In this document: positions 9,101 to 19,862 of the stretch, one piece after another
How the letters are laid out: each line of letters opens with the position of its first letter
Numbering within the stretch: position 1 is the first letter of the stretch
Assembly (NCBI RefSeq): GCF_000688515.1
Contig: NZ_JHZK01000001.1
Location: 62,001-126,000 of the forward strand
DNA: 64,000 nt
Reading direction: 5' to 3'
Source: Afifella pfennigii DSM 17143
GTDB lineage: Bacteria; Pseudomonadota; Alphaproteobacteria; Rhizobiales; Afifellaceae
The notes under the pieces: model-generated
Databases searched by the model: none
What the model was told of the DNA's origin: nothing
The model's input: the letters and a program-made list of their open reading frames with translations, nothing else
Made by a program: the position numbers and the translations under genes

Positions 9101-10473
9101 TGGCCAAGGCCAAGAGCCAGTTCGTCTGCGCCAATTGCGGCGCGGTCGCCTCGCGCTGGCAGGGGCGCTGCGATGCCTGCGGGGAATGGAACACGCTCCA
9201 GGAGGAGGGCCCCGCCCTTCCCGCCGCGACGGCGGCCGGCCGCGGCGTCGTGGTGTCGCTGCACGCCCTTTCCGGCAAGACGGAAAGCCCGCCCCGGCTT
9301 GAGAGCGGCATCGCCGAGCTCGACCGGGTGACCGGCGGCGGCTTCGTGCCGGCCTCCGCCCTTCTCGTCGGCGGCGATCCGGGCATCGGCAAGTCGACCC
9401 TTCTTCTGCAATCGGCCGCCGCCCTCGCCGCTTGCGGCCGGCGCGTCGTCTATGTCTCCGGCGAGGAGGCCGTCGATCAGGTGCGCCTTCGCGCCGAGCG
9501 CCTGGGCGTCGCCTCCGCACCGGTCGAGCTCGCCGCCGAGACGCATGTGGAGGATATCCTCGCCACGCTGAAGGCGGGCCCGCGGGTCGATATCGTCATC
9601 GTCGATTCGGTGCAGACGATGTGGACCGACCTTGCCGAGAGCGCGCCCGGCACGGTGACGCAGGTGCGCCTTGCCGCCCAGAACCTCATCCGCTTCGCCA
9701 AGGCGACGGGCGCCGTGGTCATCCTCGTCGGCCATGTCACCAAGGACGGGCAGATCGCCGGCCCGCGCGTGGTGGAGCACATGGTCGATGCCGTGCTTTA
9801 TTTCGAGGGCGATGCCGGCCACCGCTTCCGTCTTCTGCGGGCGGTGAAGAACCGCTTCGGCCCCGCCGCCGAGATCGGCGTCTTTGAGATGACCGGCGAC
9901 GGGCTGAAGGAAGTCGCCAATCCCTCCGACCTCTTCATCGGCGAGCGCGAGGCGCATAATCCCGGCACCGCCATTTTCGCCGGCATGGAAGGAACGCGGC
10001 CGTTATTGGTCGAAGTTCAGGCCCTGGTCTCCGCTTCCGGGCTCGCCACGCCGCGGCGCGCCGTCGTCGGCTGGGATCCGAGCCGGCTCGCCATGCTGCT
10101 CGCCGTGCTGGAGGCGCGCTGCGGCCTCGCTTTCGGCCCTTTTGATGTCTATCTCAACGTCGCGGGCGGCTTGCGGCTGGCCGAGCCGGCGGCCGACCTT
10201 GCCGTTGCGGCGGCGCTCATCTCCTCGCGCCTCGGGGTTGCGAGCCCGCCGGAGACCATCTATTTCGGCGAGGTCAGCCTGTCGGGCACAATCCGCGCCG
10301 TGCCGCAAGCGGCCGCGCGGCTGAAAGAGGCGGAGAAACTGGGCTTTCGCAAGGCTTTTCTGCCGGCAGCAGGCAGCGATGACGCAAAGACGGGGCTGGC
10401 TCTGGACAAGATCGCGAGCTTGACCGATATGGTGGCCGCCTTCGCCGCACGGGCCGAGGCGATTGCCGGCTAG
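9100..10473 (+). CDS. radA: DNA repair protein RadA
   Basis: RecA-related ATPase that helps branch migration and recombination intermediate processing. It has an N-terminal C4 zinc finger (C10, C13, C24, C27), Walker A GGDPGIGKS near residues 89-97, the RadA-specific KNRFG motif (in AVKNRFGPA), and a C-terminal Lon-protease-like domain (VGWDPSRLAML, NVAGGLRL). The 457 residues match the family. Its ATG shares a base with the alr stop. Confidence 0.96.
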   Translation: MAKAKSQFVCANCGAVASRWQGRCDACGEWNTLQEEGPALPAATAAGRGVVVSLHALSGKTESPPRLESGIAELDRVTGGGFVPASALLVGGDPGIGKSTLLLQSAAALAACGRRVVYVSGEEAVDQVRLRAERLGVASAPVELAAETHVEDILATLKAGPRVDIVIVDSVQTMWTDLAESAPGTVTQVRLAAQNLIRFAKATGAVVILVGHVTKDGQIAGPRVVEHMVDAVLYFEGDAGHRFRLLRAVKNRFGPAAEIGVFEMTGDGLKEVANPSDLFIGEREAHNPGTAIFAGMEGTRPLLVEVQALVSASGLATPRRAVVGWDPSRLAMLLAVLEARCGLAFGPFDVYLNVAGGLRLAEPAADLAVAAALISSRLGVASPPETIYFGEVSLSGTIRAVPQAAARLKEAEKLGFRKAFLPAAGSDDAKTGLALDKIASLTDMVAAFAARAEAIAG

Positions 10474-10553
10474 GGCCTGAACGCGAGATGACAGAGTTGA
10501 CCAAGAATGCATGAGCGCCACGCCGGCTGCGGCGCTTCAGGAGGCTGTCCTTC

Positions 10554-11165
10554 ATGCCGATAACGCTTCTCGACGGCGTGCTCATCCTGGTCATGTTCAT
10601 CTCGGCGATGCTCGCCATGATCCGCGGCTTCACCCGCGAGGTCTTCTCCATCGCCTCCTGGGTGATCGCGGCCATCGTCACCTACATGTTCTGGCAGGAT
10701 GTGCTGCCCTTTACGCAAGGCTACGTCGACGATCGCACCATCGCCATGGTCGTCACCGTCGCCGGTATCTTCTTCCTCACCCTCATCGTCGTCTCCCTGG
10801 TGACGATGCGCATTTCCGACTTCATCCTCGATTCCAAGGCCGGGCCGCTCGACCGCACCTTCGGCTTTTTGTTCGGCGCCGCGCGCGGGCTGCTCCTCGT
10901 CGTCATCGCCGTGCTTTTCCTCAACTTCTTCATCTCTCCGGACAATCAGCCGGAGTGGATCGGCGAGGCGCGCTCCAAGCCCTGGCTCGACGCCATGGGC
11001 GAGGATTTGATGAACGTTCTGCCGGAGGACCCGGAGGCGGAAATCATCGAACGCTTCCGCCAGCTCGACGCCGAGCGTCAGGGCCAGCCGCAATCCTCTG
11101 GCGACGCCGCCGGTGGCTATGACGCCGACGACCAGAACGCCCTCAGCCGCCAGCTCTCGCAATAG
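10554..11165 (+). CDS. cvpA: CvpA family membrane protein
   Basis: The 203-residue protein has four predicted membrane segments within the first ~125 residues (LLDGVLILVMFISAML, ASWVIAAIVTYMF, MVVTVAGIFFLTLIVV, GLLLVVIAVLFLNF) and a hydrophilic C-terminus. The RGFTREVFSIASW segment after the first helix and the DRTFGFLFGAARGLL segment are characteristic of CvpA/colicin V production proteins. The exact role is not settled; the family is linked to envelope homeostasis. It sits 2 bases ahead of purF, the same cvpA-purF order as in E. coli, which supports the call. Confidence 0.92.
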   Translation: MPITLLDGVLILVMFISAMLAMIRGFTREVFSIASWVIAAIVTYMFWQDVLPFTQGYVDDRTIAMVVTVAGIFFLTLIVVSLVTMRISDFILDSKAGPLDRTFGFLFGAARGLLLVVIAVLFLNFFISPDNQPEWIGEARSKPWLDAMGEDLMNVLPEDPEAEIIERFRQLDAERQGQPQSSGDAAGGYDADDQNALSRQLSQ

Positions 11166-11167
11166 CC

Positions 11168-12637
11168 ATGCTCAATCTCTATACGCATCCCTTCGACGTG
11201 GCGGGCGCAGACGGCTTCCACGAGGAATGCGGCGTTTTCGGCATCTACGGCCACGCCGAGGCCGCCGCCCTGACCGCTCTCGGCCTGCACGCGCTGCAGC
11301 ATCGCGGCCAGGAGGCCGCCGGCATCATCTCCTATGACGGACGCCAGTTCCATGTGGAGCGCCATATCGGCCTCGTCGGCGACAACTTCACCAAGCCCTC
11401 CGTCATTGGCCGGCTCGCCGGCGACAACGCCATCGGCCATAACCGCTATTCCACCACCGGCGCCCCGGTCCTGCGCAACGTCCAGCCGATGTTCGCCGAA
11501 TTCGTCGGCGGCGGTTTCGCCGTTGCTCATAACGGCAACATCACCAATGCCCGCACCTTGCAGCGCGACCTGCAGAAGCGCGGCTCCATCTTCCAGTCGA
11601 CCTCCGACACCGAGACCATCATCCATCTCATCGCCACCAGCCGCAGAGTGCCGCTGGTGGAGCGGCTGATCGAGGCGCTGTTGCAGATCGAGGGCGCCTA
11701 TTCGCTGGTGGCGCTGTCGGAGAAGAAGATGATCGGCTGCCGCGATCCGCTCGGCGTGCGCCCGCTGCTTCTCGGCGATCTCGACGGCGCCCATGTGCTG
11801 GCCTCCGAGACCTGCGCCCTCGACATTATCGGCGCCCGCCTGGTACGCGAGGTGGAGCCCGGCGAGATGGTCGTCGTCACCGAGCACGGCATCGATTCCA
11901 TCAAGCCCTTCCCACAGATGAAGCCGCGCTTCTGCATCTTCGAGCACGTCTATTTCGCCCGGCCCGATTCGGTCATCGCCGGCTCCTCCATCTACGAATC
12001 GCGCAAGCGCATCGGCCGCGAGCTCGCCCGCGAGGCGCCGGCCGATGCCGACCTCATCGTGCCGGTGCCCGACAGCGGCAATCCGGCGGCGATCGGCTTT
12101 GCGGAGGAGAGCGGCATTCCCTTCGAGCTCGGCATCATCCGCAACCATTATGTCGGTCGCACCTTCATCGAGCCCTCCGATTCCATCCGCCATATGGGCG
12201 TGAAGCTGAAGCACAACGCCAATTCCGCCATCCTCAAGGGCAAGCGCGTCGTGCTCGTCGACGATTCCATCGTGCGCGGCACGACCTCCTTGAAGATCGT
12301 GGAGATGGTGCGCGATGCCGGCGCCTCGGAGGTGCATATGCGCATCGCCAGTCCGCCCACCACCAACCCTTGCTTTTACGGCGTCGATACGCCGGAAAAG
12401 GCCAAGCTGCTTGCGTCGCGCATGACGATTGCGGAGATGACCGACTTCATCCGCGTCGACAGCCTCGCCTTTTTGTCGATCGACGGGCTCTACCGCGCCG
12501 TCGGCGAGGAAGGCCGCGACGCCCTGGCGCCCCAATATTGTGATGCCTGCTTTACTGGCGAGTACCCGACTGCCCTCACCGATCAGGAGCAGAAGGGCGG
12601 TGTGCGCCAGCTAAGCCTGCTTGTGGAGGCAGGATGA
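11168..12637 (+). CDS. purF: Amidophosphoribosyltransferase PurF
   Basis: Catalyses the first step of purine synthesis, PRPP plus glutamine to phosphoribosylamine. The nucleophile is Cys21 in EECGVFGIYG, so a 20-residue propeptide is probably removed. The PRPP loop is VVLVDDSIVRGTTS. Four cysteines in CIFEHVYFARP, NPCFYGVD and CDACFTG match the Fe-S form of the enzyme (Bacillus and animal type), rather than the cluster-free E. coli type. Its stop overlaps the next gene by 4 bases (ATGA). Confidence 0.96.
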   Translation: MLNLYTHPFDVAGADGFHEECGVFGIYGHAEAAALTALGLHALQHRGQEAAGIISYDGRQFHVERHIGLVGDNFTKPSVIGRLAGDNAIGHNRYSTTGAPVLRNVQPMFAEFVGGGFAVAHNGNITNARTLQRDLQKRGSIFQSTSDTETIIHLIATSRRVPLVERLIEALLQIEGAYSLVALSEKKMIGCRDPLGVRPLLLGDLDGAHVLASETCALDIIGARLVREVEPGEMVVVTEHGIDSIKPFPQMKPRFCIFEHVYFARPDSVIAGSSIYESRKRIGRELAREAPADADLIVPVPDSGNPAAIGFAEESGIPFELGIIRNHYVGRTFIEPSDSIRHMGVKLKHNANSAILKGKRVVLVDDSIVRGTTSLKIVEMVRDAGASEVHMRIASPPTTNPCFYGVDTPEKAKLLASRMTIAEMTDFIRVDSLAFLSIDGLYRAVGEEGRDALAPQYCDACFTGEYPTALTDQEQKGGVRQLSLLVEAG

Positions 12638-13383
12638 CTTCTCAATCCCGGCCGCTGGAAGGCCGTATCGCCGTCGTCACCGGTGCCACGCGCGGCATCG
12701 GCTATTTCGCCGCCAAGGCGCTGGCGCAAGCCGGCGCCCATATCGTCGCCCTCGGTCGCACCCAAGGCGCGCTTGAGGAGCTCGACGACGAGATCCGCGG
12801 CCTTGGCGGCGCCGCCACGCTCGTGCCCCTCGACCTCAAGGACGGGCCGGGCATCGACCGGCTCGGCGCGGCCATTCACGAGCGCTGGGGAAAGCTCGAC
12901 ATCCTCCTCGCCAATGCCGGCATCCTGGGCACGCTTTCCCCGCTCGGCCATGTCAAGGCCAAGGACTGGGACGACGTGATGGCGGTCAACGTCACCGCCA
13001 ATTGGCGCCTCCTGCGCACCCTCGACCCGCTGCTGAAAGCCTCCGACGCCGGCAAGGTCATCTTCCTGTCTTCCGGCGTCGCCCAAGATCTGAAGCCCTT
13101 CTGGGGCCCCTATGCCGTCTCCAAGGCGGCGCTGGAGGCGCTGGCGCGCACCTATGCCCACGAGACCGCTCGCACGCCGATCAGGGTCGTCATCGTCAAT
13201 CCCGGCCCCATGCGCACGCAGATGCGCGCCAAGGCGATGCCGGGCGAGGATCCTGAGACGCTGCCGCATCCCTCGGAACTGGCGCCGAGCCTGGTGGAGC
13301 TCGCCTCGCCGGACTTCGACAAGAGCGACATCATCTTCGACTTCGCGACGAAGAAGTTCTTAAGCTTTCGCGCTGCGGCCTGA
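12634..13383 (+). CDS. Short-chain dehydrogenase/reductase
   Basis: A classical SDR of 249 residues with the NAD(P) loop TGATRGIG (about 16-23), the NAG motif (LANAGILG), an active-site serine in FLSSGVAQ, and the YAVSK catalytic pair. The substrate cannot be told from sequence. It overlaps purF by 4 bases and so is translated with it. Its last 24 bases overlap the end of the convergent der gene, leaving no room for a terminator between them. Confidence 0.88.
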   Translation: MTSQSRPLEGRIAVVTGATRGIGYFAAKALAQAGAHIVALGRTQGALEELDDEIRGLGGAATLVPLDLKDGPGIDRLGAAIHERWGKLDILLANAGILGTLSPLGHVKAKDWDDVMAVNVTANWRLLRTLDPLLKASDAGKVIFLSSGVAQDLKPFWGPYAVSKAALEALARTYAHETARTPIRVVIVNPGPMRTQMRAKAMPGEDPETLPHPSELAPSLVELASPDFDKSDIIFDFATKKFLSFRAAA

Positions 13384-14787
13384 GCGCCCGCCCCGGCGTC
13401 CGCCGCTCGGCCCCTTGCCGCGGGCATCCGCGTAAGGGTTGGTGGCGGTGCGCGTCATCAGCCGTATCGGTACCCCTGAAAGCCCGAAATCCTCCCTGAG
13501 GCCGTTGACGAGATAGCGCTTATAGGCCTCCGGCAGCGCTTCCGGCCGCGAGCAGGAGAGAAAGAAGGTCGGCGGGCGCGTCTTCGACTGGGTGAGGTAT
13601 TTCAGCTTCAGCCGCCGCCCGGAGACGGCCGGCGGGGGATGGCGCGAGACGAGATGGTCGAGCCAGCGGTTGAGCGCCGCCGTCGACACGCGTCGGTTCC
13701 AGATGCCGTAGACGGAAGCGAGCGCGTTCATCAGCTTGTCGAGGCCGGCGCCCGTCAGCGCCGAGATCGGAACCAGCGGCACGCCGCGCACCTGCACCAG
13801 CGTCTGGTTGAGATCGGCCTCCAGCTCCCTCCGCGCCGCTGCCGGATCGCGCACCTGGTCCCATTTGTTGAGCGCCAGCACCAGCGCCCTGCCCTCCTTG
13901 GCGACGAGATCGGCGATTTGCAGATCCTGCTTCTCGAACGGCATCGTCGCGTCGATGACGAGGATCACCACCTCCGCGAAGCGGATGGCCCGCAGCGCAT
14001 CGCCGACGGAGAGCTTTTCCAGCTTGTCGACGACCTTCGCCCGGCGGCGCAGCCCCGCCGTGTCGATCAGCCGGAAGGGTTGACCGTCCCATTGCCAGTC
14101 GACGGCGATGGCGTCGCGCGTGATGCCGGCTTCCGGGCCGGTGAGCAGCCGCTCCTCGCCGATGAGCCGGTTGACTAGCGTCGATTTTCCCGCATTCGGC
14201 TGACCGACGATGGCCACCCGAATGGGCTTGGCAAGCTCCGGCGCGGTTTCCTCTTCGCCGGGCGCCTCCTCATCGGCGAGCGGTTCCGGCGCCTCCCCCA
14301 GCGCCCCCACGATCGCCTCGTAGAGATCGGGGATGCCGAGGCCATGCTCGGCGGAGATAGGCACCGCCTCGCCGAAGCCGAGCGCATAGGCTTCCAGAAG
14401 CCCGGCATCGGCGGCGCTGCCCTCCGCCTTGTTGGCGACCAGCACCACCGGCCGGCCGGCGGCGCGCACGAGGCGTGCGAAATGCTCGTCGTCGGGCGTC
14501 ACGCCGGCGCGCGCGTCAATCATGAAAAGAGCGATGTCCGCCTCGGCCAGCGCCTGCTCCGTCTGCGCCCGCATGCGCCCCTGCAGGCTCTCGCTGGAAG
14601 CGTCCTCCAGCCCGGCCGTGTCGATGAGCACGATGTCGAGATCGCCGAGCTTGGCCGGCGCCTCGCGCCGGTCGCGCGTCACCCCCGGCCGGTCGTCGAC
14701 GAGGGCAAGCTTCTGCCCCGCCAGCCGGTTGAACAGCGTCGATTTGCCGACATTCGGCCGGCCGATAAGGGCGAGCGTCACCGCCAT
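13360..14787 (-). CDS. der: Ribosome-associated GTPase Der
   Basis: Double-GTPase needed for 50S subunit maturation. Both G domains are clear: GRPNVGKST near residues 8-16 with DTAGL, and GQPNAGKST near residue 200 with a second DTAGL and NKWD. A KH-like C-terminal domain follows, then an Arg/Gly-rich tail. I chose the ATG at 14787 (475 residues), because the upstream extension of the frame is out of character and [12 protein letters not shown] is the expected N-terminus. It lies 11 bases after bamB, as in the E. coli yfgM-bamB-der order. Confidence 0.95.
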   Translation of the reverse strand: MAVTLALIGRPNVGKSTLFNRLAGQKLALVDDRPGVTRDRREAPAKLGDLDIVLIDTAGLEDASSESLQGRMRAQTEQALAEADIALFMIDARAGVTPDDEHFARLVRAAGRPVVLVANKAEGSAADAGLLEAYALGFGEAVPISAEHGLGIPDLYEAIVGALGEAPEPLADEEAPGEEETAPELAKPIRVAIVGQPNAGKSTLVNRLIGEERLLTGPEAGITRDAIAVDWQWDGQPFRLIDTAGLRRRAKVVDKLEKLSVGDALRAIRFAEVVILVIDATMPFEKQDLQIADLVAKEGRALVLALNKWDQVRDPAAARRELEADLNQTLVQVRGVPLVPISALTGAGLDKLMNALASVYGIWNRRVSTAALNRWLDHLVSRHPPPAVSGRRLKLKYLTQSKTRPPTFFLSCSRPEALPEAYKRYLVNGLREDFGLSGVPIRLMTRTATNPYADARGKGPSGGRRGGRSGRSAKA

Positions 14788-14798
14788 GACGCGCCGGC

Positions 14799-16118
14799 CT
14801 ATTGCAGGGCCGTCAGAGACCCGTCGGCGGTGACGATATAGAGCCGCCCGCCTGCCGCGATGGGGCTCTGAACGCCGCGATCTGGGATGGAGCGCTCGGC
14901 CGTGATCTGGCCGCTCGCCGGATCGACGCCGATAAGCTTCTTGTCGTTGGAAACCGCCCACAGCGTGCCGCCGGCCAGAACCGGCCCGACCCAGGTGGAG
15001 AAGAAGCGCTTCTTGCGCACCACCGGCATCGCCGTCTGCCAGAAGGGCTGCCCGGTCCGCCGGTCGAGCGCCACCATGTTGTCCTGCAAATCGACGAGGA
15101 AGATGGCGTTGCCGGAGACGACGGGCGTCGCCGCCGCGCCGATATTCTGCTCCCAGATGCGATCGCCGGTCCGCAGCGACACGGCGATGGTCCGGCCCGA
15201 GACGCCGGTCGCGTAGACGACGCCGTCATAGACGACGGGGCTCGCCGCCACGTCGGTAAGGCCGGAGACGGCCAGGGTACGCGTGGAGCGGATGACCGCG
15301 TCGGCCCATTGCAACTCACCCTTGTCGGCGTTGAACGCGATCACTTCGCCCGACGAATAGGGCACGATCACCGTATTGCCGACCACCGCCGGGCTGGCGC
15401 CGGAAAGCACGCCGGCATTCTCCGGAATGCCGGGATAGCTCCAGGCCTCCGTGCCGTCGGCGAGATTGACGGCATGCAGCACGTTGGTCTGCGTCACCAC
15501 ATAGGCCTTGCCGCCGGCCGCCGTCGGGGCCGAGCGTGCCGGCGCCCTCAGATCGTAGGTCCAGACGCGCCCGCCGGTCGCCGGATCGAGCGCCACCAAT
15601 TCGCCATAGCCGGTGGCCGCGAGAATGACGTTGCCGGCCGAGGTCACTCCGCCGCCCGGCGAACGGCTCTTCTCGCCCTCCGGTTTCAGCGACACGGCCC
15701 AGGCCTTGCCGCCGCCGGTGGAGAGCGCCGTCACGGTAGCGTCGGCATCGTAGGCGAAGATGCGCCCGCCGGTGACGATGGGCGGCGCCGAAGCGCGCGC
15801 CACGCGCTTGCCCGACCCATAGACCCGGGCGCGGAAGGCCGTCGCCGAGGCATTGCCGGCCAGCGCCAGATGCCCCGGCGCATTGGCGGCGTTGCCGCCT
15901 GGCTGCGGCCAATCGCTGTTGCTCGCCGCCCCGATGGAGGGCGAGCCATCGGCGCGGTTGGCCTCGTCCACCACCAGGACGTCGTAGCGCTCGCCCGGAA
16001 GGATTTCCTCGCGCTCCGAGAACGGGTTGATCGCCCCGAGCGAGCTGCATCCCGAGACGAGGCCCGCCAGCGCCGCAAGGCTTGCCAGCCGAATCCAGAT
16101 TGTCGTCTGCCTAGTCAT
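14799..16118 (-). CDS. bamB: Outer membrane assembly lipoprotein BamB-like
   Basis: Predicted beta-propeller scaffold of the BAM complex in the periplasm. From the ATG at 16118 it has 439 residues with a lipoprotein signal (lipobox LVSGC, C24) and repeated PQQ-type blades (for example [44 protein letters not shown]). It sits between the YfgM-like gene and der, the conserved order. A start 10 codons further upstream is possible but would add charged residues before the signal peptide. Confidence 0.9.
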   Translation of the reverse strand: MTRQTTIWIRLASLAALAGLVSGCSSLGAINPFSEREEILPGERYDVLVVDEANRADGSPSIGAASNSDWPQPGGNAANAPGHLALAGNASATAFRARVYGSGKRVARASAPPIVTGGRIFAYDADATVTALSTGGGKAWAVSLKPEGEKSRSPGGGVTSAGNVILAATGYGELVALDPATGGRVWTYDLRAPARSAPTAAGGKAYVVTQTNVLHAVNLADGTEAWSYPGIPENAGVLSGASPAVVGNTVIVPYSSGEVIAFNADKGELQWADAVIRSTRTLAVSGLTDVAASPVVYDGVVYATGVSGRTIAVSLRTGDRIWEQNIGAAATPVVSGNAIFLVDLQDNMVALDRRTGQPFWQTAMPVVRKKRFFSTWVGPVLAGGTLWAVSNDKKLIGVDPASGQITAERSIPDRGVQSPIAAGGRLYIVTADGSLTALQ

Positions 16119-16154
16119 CGCTCCGCCCGCTATCCTCGCCGGCTCCAAAGGGCC

Positions 16155-16895
16155 TTATTGCGTCATTTCTGTGTCGGGATCGTCGGAAGCCGCGCCTTCC
16201 GCCCCCGCTTCCGCCCCGGCGGACGGCCCGAGCTGACCATCGATCACGGCGAGCATCAGACCCGCCCGCTGGCTGAGGCTCCGCGGCGCCTGCGCATCCG
16301 TCTGGATGGAGATGAAGTGCTCGCGCGCGGCGGCAAGATCGCCGCGCGAATAGGCGACGACGCCGAGAATCTCGCGCGCCGAATAGCGCCAGGCATTGCC
16401 AGCCTCGCTAAGCGGCTCTGCCCTTTGCCCCGCGCCGTCAAGATCGCCGGTATCCAGCGCGATCAGCGCCGCGCGCACCTGTGCAAGGTCGCGCATCACC
16501 TGAGGCACCGACGCATCGTCGGCGATGGCGTCGAAGGCCGCCAGCGCGGCACCGCGATCCTCGCCCGCGGCCGCCAGCTCCGCTTGGCGCAGCCGCGCCA
16601 GCATGCCGTATCCGCTGCCTTCCGCGACCAGTTCGTCAAGCATCGCCCGGCCGTCCGACGCGCGGCCCGATTCGATCAAGGCGAGCGCCGAGAGATAGCG
16701 GTCGCCCGTCTCCGCCGCCTGCTTGCCCTGCCACCAGATATAGCCGCGATAGCCAGCGGTGACGGCGACGACCAGAACGCAGGCCAGGATGATGTAAATG
16801 CCGAAGCGGTCCCAAAGACCCTTCAACTGCTCGCGGCGGAGCTCCTCATCCACCTCGCGGATGAAGTGGTCGGAGGTGCGGTCGTCGTGGGTCAT
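16155..16895 (-). CDS. YfgM-like membrane TPR protein
   Basis: The 246-residue protein has a short cytosolic N-terminus, one membrane segment (about residues 32-50, IYIILACVLVVAVTAGY), then a periplasmic helical-repeat region of TPR type. In E. coli YfgM is an ancillary subunit of the SecYEG translocon working with periplasmic chaperones. Position directly ahead of bamB and der supports the assignment. The C-terminal ~20 residues are low-complexity Ala/Glu/Asp. Confidence 0.82.
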   Translation of the reverse strand: MTHDDRTSDHFIREVDEELRREQLKGLWDRFGIYIILACVLVVAVTAGYRGYIWWQGKQAAETGDRYLSALALIESGRASDGRAMLDELVAEGSGYGMLARLRQAELAAAGEDRGAALAAFDAIADDASVPQVMRDLAQVRAALIALDTGDLDGAGQRAEPLSEAGNAWRYSAREILGVVAYSRGDLAAAREHFISIQTDAQAPRSLSQRAGLMLAVIDGQLGPSAGAEAGAEGAASDDPDTEMTQ

Positions 16896-17046
16896 CGCCT
16901 CGTTACGTTCGTCTTGTGTGGCGCCATGGGAGCGCGCCGCCCGGGGAAACGCCGTCTCGGGAAAGCGCGCCGGAACCTATCCACTTTGCCCTGCCTGCGC
17001 AATGTCCGCCACCGCTCAGGCCGCCGCAGATGGCAGAGCCGCAGCC

Positions 17047-17874
17047 TCAGGCCTTGGCGACCTTCTCGCCGTAGACATGATCGGGGCCGGGAAAGCTCTC
17101 ATCGCGGACCGCCTCCGCATAGGCCGTCACGGCCTCCTCGATATGCTCGCGCAGGGAGCCGAATTTCTGCACGAATTTCGGCACCCATTCGTTGAGGCCG
17201 AGCATGTCCTCCAGCACGAGCACCTGACCGTCGCAGGCTGACGAGGCGCCGATGCCGATGGTCACCGTCGGCACCGCCTCGGTGATCCGCCTTGCCACCG
17301 GCTCCACGATACCTTCCATGACGATGGCGAAGGCGCCGGCCTTGGAGATCGCCACCGCGTCCTCCTCCAGTTCCTTCTGGGCCGCCTCGCTGCGCCCCTG
17401 GACGCGGAAGCCGCCCATCGTGTTGATCGATTGCGGCGTCAGGCCGACATGGCCCATCACCGGCACGCCGCGCCGGGTCAGGAAGGCGACCGTCTCCGCC
17501 ATGTGCTTGCCGCCCTCCAGCTTGACCGCGCCGGCGCCCGTCTCCTTGAGGATGCGGGCGGCGTTGCGGAAGGCCTGTTCGGGGCACTCCTCGTAGGAGC
17601 CGAAGGGCATATCGACGACGACCAGCGCCCGCTTGGAGCCGCGCATCACCGCCATGCCCTGCAAGATCATCATGTCGAGCGTGACCGGAATGGTGTTTTC
17701 CAGCCCGTGCATGACGTTGCCGAGCGAATCGCCGACCAGGATGAAGTCGACGTAAGGGTCGACGATGCTCGCCGTATGGGCGTGATAGGCCGTCAGGGAG
17801 ACGATCTTCTCGCCGCCTTTTCGGCTGGCGATATCGACCGCCGTCAGACGGCGCAAAGGCTTGTGTTGGGACAC
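17047..17874 (-). CDS. panB: Ketopantoate hydroxymethyltransferase PanB
   Basis: Makes ketopantoate from ketoisovalerate and methylene-tetrahydrofolate, the first committed step toward pantothenate and CoA. The 275-residue protein shows [34 protein letters not shown] and [12 protein letters not shown], all strong PanB signatures including the metal-binding Asp. The start is GTG at 17874, preceded by a GGGAGGAAG ribosome-binding site. It lies about 40 bases downstream of the NnrU-like gene on the same strand. No panC is adjacent. Confidence 0.96.
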   Translation of the reverse strand: MSQHKPLRRLTAVDIASRKGGEKIVSLTAYHAHTASIVDPYVDFILVGDSLGNVMHGLENTIPVTLDMMILQGMAVMRGSKRALVVVDMPFGSYEECPEQAFRNAARILKETGAGAVKLEGGKHMAETVAFLTRRGVPVMGHVGLTPQSINTMGGFRVQGRSEAAQKELEEDAVAISKAGAFAIVMEGIVEPVARRITEAVPTVTIGIGASSACDGQVLVLEDMLGLNEWVPKFVQKFGSLREHIEEAVTAYAEAVRDESFPGPDHVYGEKVAKA

Positions 17875-17914
17875 GCGAACTTCCTCCCTTCGGTTAGCGC
17901 CACTCCGACCCCGC

Positions 17915-18490
17915 TCAACCGAGCGGGGCGACGCCGATCAGCCATTGATGCAGGAAGAGGATGAAGGCGAGCCAGATGGCGAGCCCCACACCCATGCGGA
18001 TGAGCTCCGGCCGCCATGGCCCCGCCATGTAGGTGACGCCCTGGCGCTTGTCGCGTCGGCGCGCCGCCGCGTAATCCGCCACCGCCCAGACCAGGAAGGA
18101 GCCGAAAAGGATGATATCGGCGAGCGTGCCGTTGGAGATGAGATGCGCGAAGGCCCAGACCTTGACGCCCAGGATCATCGGATGGCCGACGGCGGCGCGC
18201 ACCGGGCCCTTGGAGCCGTTGAGCGCCACAAGGGCGAAGGCGGCGCCGTTGAGGAGCAGCGCCAGATGCCTGGTCCAGATCGGCGGCTCCCAGATCGGGA
18301 TGGGCGCCTCGCGCGCCAGCCCGTAGCCCCAGACGATGAGCACGAAGCCGAGAATGGAGACGATCGAGTAGATGCCTTTCCACACCCCCGCGCCGCGCTC
18401 GGCGATGAGGCGATCGCGCAGCCCCTCGTTCCAGATCCGCACCGAATGTGCGCCGAGAAACAGGATCAGACCGAGGATGAGAACGAGCAT
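17915..18490 (-). CDS. NnrU family membrane protein
   Basis: The 191-residue integral membrane protein has about six hydrophobic segments and the conserved [10 protein letters not shown] opening and [16 protein letters not shown] segment of the NnrU/isoprenylcysteine-methyltransferase-like fold. NnrU was first linked to denitrification regulation, but homologues are widespread in alphaproteobacteria without nitrite reductase genes nearby, as here. Function is therefore open. It is followed closely by panB and could share its transcript. Confidence 0.85.
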   Translation of the reverse strand: MLVLILGLILFLGAHSVRIWNEGLRDRLIAERGAGVWKGIYSIVSILGFVLIVWGYGLAREAPIPIWEPPIWTRHLALLLNGAAFALVALNGSKGPVRAAVGHPMILGVKVWAFAHLISNGTLADIILFGSFLVWAVADYAAARRRDKRQGVTYMAGPWRPELIRMGVGLAIWLAFILFLHQWLIGVAPLG

Positions 18491-18589
18491 GCGAGTAAAG
18501 CCTCCGATGCTTCAGCGCGGCGTGTAAGAGCGGCTTTTGGCTAGCCCGAATCCCCGACGCGAACAAGGGATGCGATGCGGCGCCGCGCC

Positions 18590-19324
18590 TCAGCCCGCCA
18601 CCAGAAGCGTGATGCCCGACAATCCCAGAAGGACGAGCACCAGGCGATGAAAGCGCCGATCGCTGAGCCGGCGATAGAGCATCGCGCCGAGCCAGGCGCC
18701 GAGCGCCGTTCCCGGAAGCGCCAGAAGCGTCAGCGCGAAAAGCCCGTCCCTGGGAAGGCCTGACAGAAGATGCCAGGCGACGACGGCGCCGAGGATGACA
18801 AGATTGAAGACCTGGAAGACGCTGCGCCGCTCGTCCTTCGGCCAGCCGCGCAAGGTCGCCCAGACGGTCGGCAGCGGCGCCGACAATCCGGCAACTCCCC
18901 CCATGATGCCGCCGGCGAAGCCGACGGCGCTGTCGGCGAGGCGCCCGCCCCAGCTGAGGCTGGCACGCACCCCGCCGAAAAGCATGAAGGCGGAGAAGGC
19001 GATGAGGAACAGCCCGACGCCGAGCCGGAAATGCTCGATGTCGAGCCGCAAGAGAAGCATCGTGCCGACCGGCACGCCGACAAGGCCGGCGGCGACCATC
19101 GGCCAGATGCGGTGCCGGTCGACGGCGTGCCAGATCGCCGGCATGGTCTGCGCCTGCGCCGCTACCGAGCAGATCGCCACCAGCGTCGCCGCCGGGGCCG
19201 GCTCCATCACATGCAGCCAGAAGCCGAGAGCGACCAGCCCGGTGCCGAAGCCGGCAAGCCCGGTGACGAAGCCGCCGGCAAGCGCGCCGGCCGCCACCAC
19301 CATGATTTCGGCGATGCTCAGCAT
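18590..19324 (-). CDS. TauE/SafE family permease
   Basis: Predicted transporter of sulfite or organosulfonates (family-level assignment). From the ATG at 19324 it has 244 residues and about eight membrane segments, opening with the hallmark glycine-rich motif GGFVTGLAGFGTGLVAL and repeating a similar one at the start of the second half (GFAGGIMGGVAGLSAP). The frame is open far upstream, but that stretch is antisense-type shadow of the genes beyond. No sulfur-metabolism genes adjoin, so the substrate is not predictable. Confidence 0.87.
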   Translation of the reverse strand: MLSIAEIMVVAAGALAGGFVTGLAGFGTGLVALGFWLHVMEPAPAATLVAICSVAAQAQTMPAIWHAVDRHRIWPMVAAGLVGVPVGTMLLLRLDIEHFRLGVGLFLIAFSAFMLFGGVRASLSWGGRLADSAVGFAGGIMGGVAGLSAPLPTVWATLRGWPKDERRSVFQVFNLVILGAVVAWHLLSGLPRDGLFALTLLALPGTALGAWLGAMLYRRLSDRRFHRLVLVLLGLSGITLLVAG

Positions 19325-19461
19325 GGGAGCGGCCGCTCGTCGGCATCTCGCATCGCCACGCGGCAGCCGCGACAGGTCTTTGAGAACGAAGGAAACGACA
19401 TCGGGAACGAACTGAAAGGCGGCGGGGTCGCCGCGCGCGGACGCGCCCGGCGCCTGCGAGC

Positions 19462-19860
19462 TTAGACCTCCGCCACCGCCCCCTGGAAGATGCGCTTGGA
19501 AAGAACCACCGTCTTTCGATAGCCGGGGCGCCTTGCCACCAGTTCCAGGCGCGCTTCCTTCTCCACGTTCACCTGCATGGAGGAAACCAGGATCGGCGTC
19601 GGCAGGCCCGCCTTGTGGTTCGTCACGCCGACCTCGATCGTGGCGAGCCTTTGCTCGCCCAGAACGACGTCGAGCGACAGCTCGATGGTCTCCTCGCTTT
19701 GCGGAACGAACTCCGCATAGATGCCGAACTGCAACCGCGCGGGAAAGCTGCGGACCACCACGTCGCCCGAATAGATGTTGACGAGGGTATGCTTCTTGCG
19801 GTCGCCGCGCGCGGCGTATTCGCAAAGGATGGCGTTGGCGAATTTGAGGGCCCTGGCCAA
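19462..19860 (-). CDS. DUF6941-like protein, third gene of the XRE module
   Basis: A 132-residue soluble protein. The opening ANAILCEYAARGD and the segment NIYSGDVVVRSFPARLQFG look to me like the DUF6941 family (from memory, not searched); no enzyme motif is visible. The predicted fold is mostly beta. The start is TTG at 19860, two bases after the stop of the XRE gene, with no alternative ATG, implying coupled translation. Its placement after a RelE-like gene and an XRE regulator suggests an accessory role in that module. It could also be a prophage remnant gene. Confidence 0.6.
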   Translation of the reverse strand: MARALKFANAILCEYAARGDRKKHTLVNIYSGDVVVRSFPARLQFGIYAEFVPQSEETIELSLDVVLGEQRLATIEVGVTNHKAGLPTPILVSSMQVNVEKEARLELVARRPGYRKTVVLSKRIFQGAVAEV

Positions 19861-19862
19861 GG

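Noticed and set aside
17844-19346. 500-codon minus-strand frame across NnrU-like and TauE genes
   Set aside because: Overlaps two membrane-protein genes in another frame and is Arg/His-rich without motifs.
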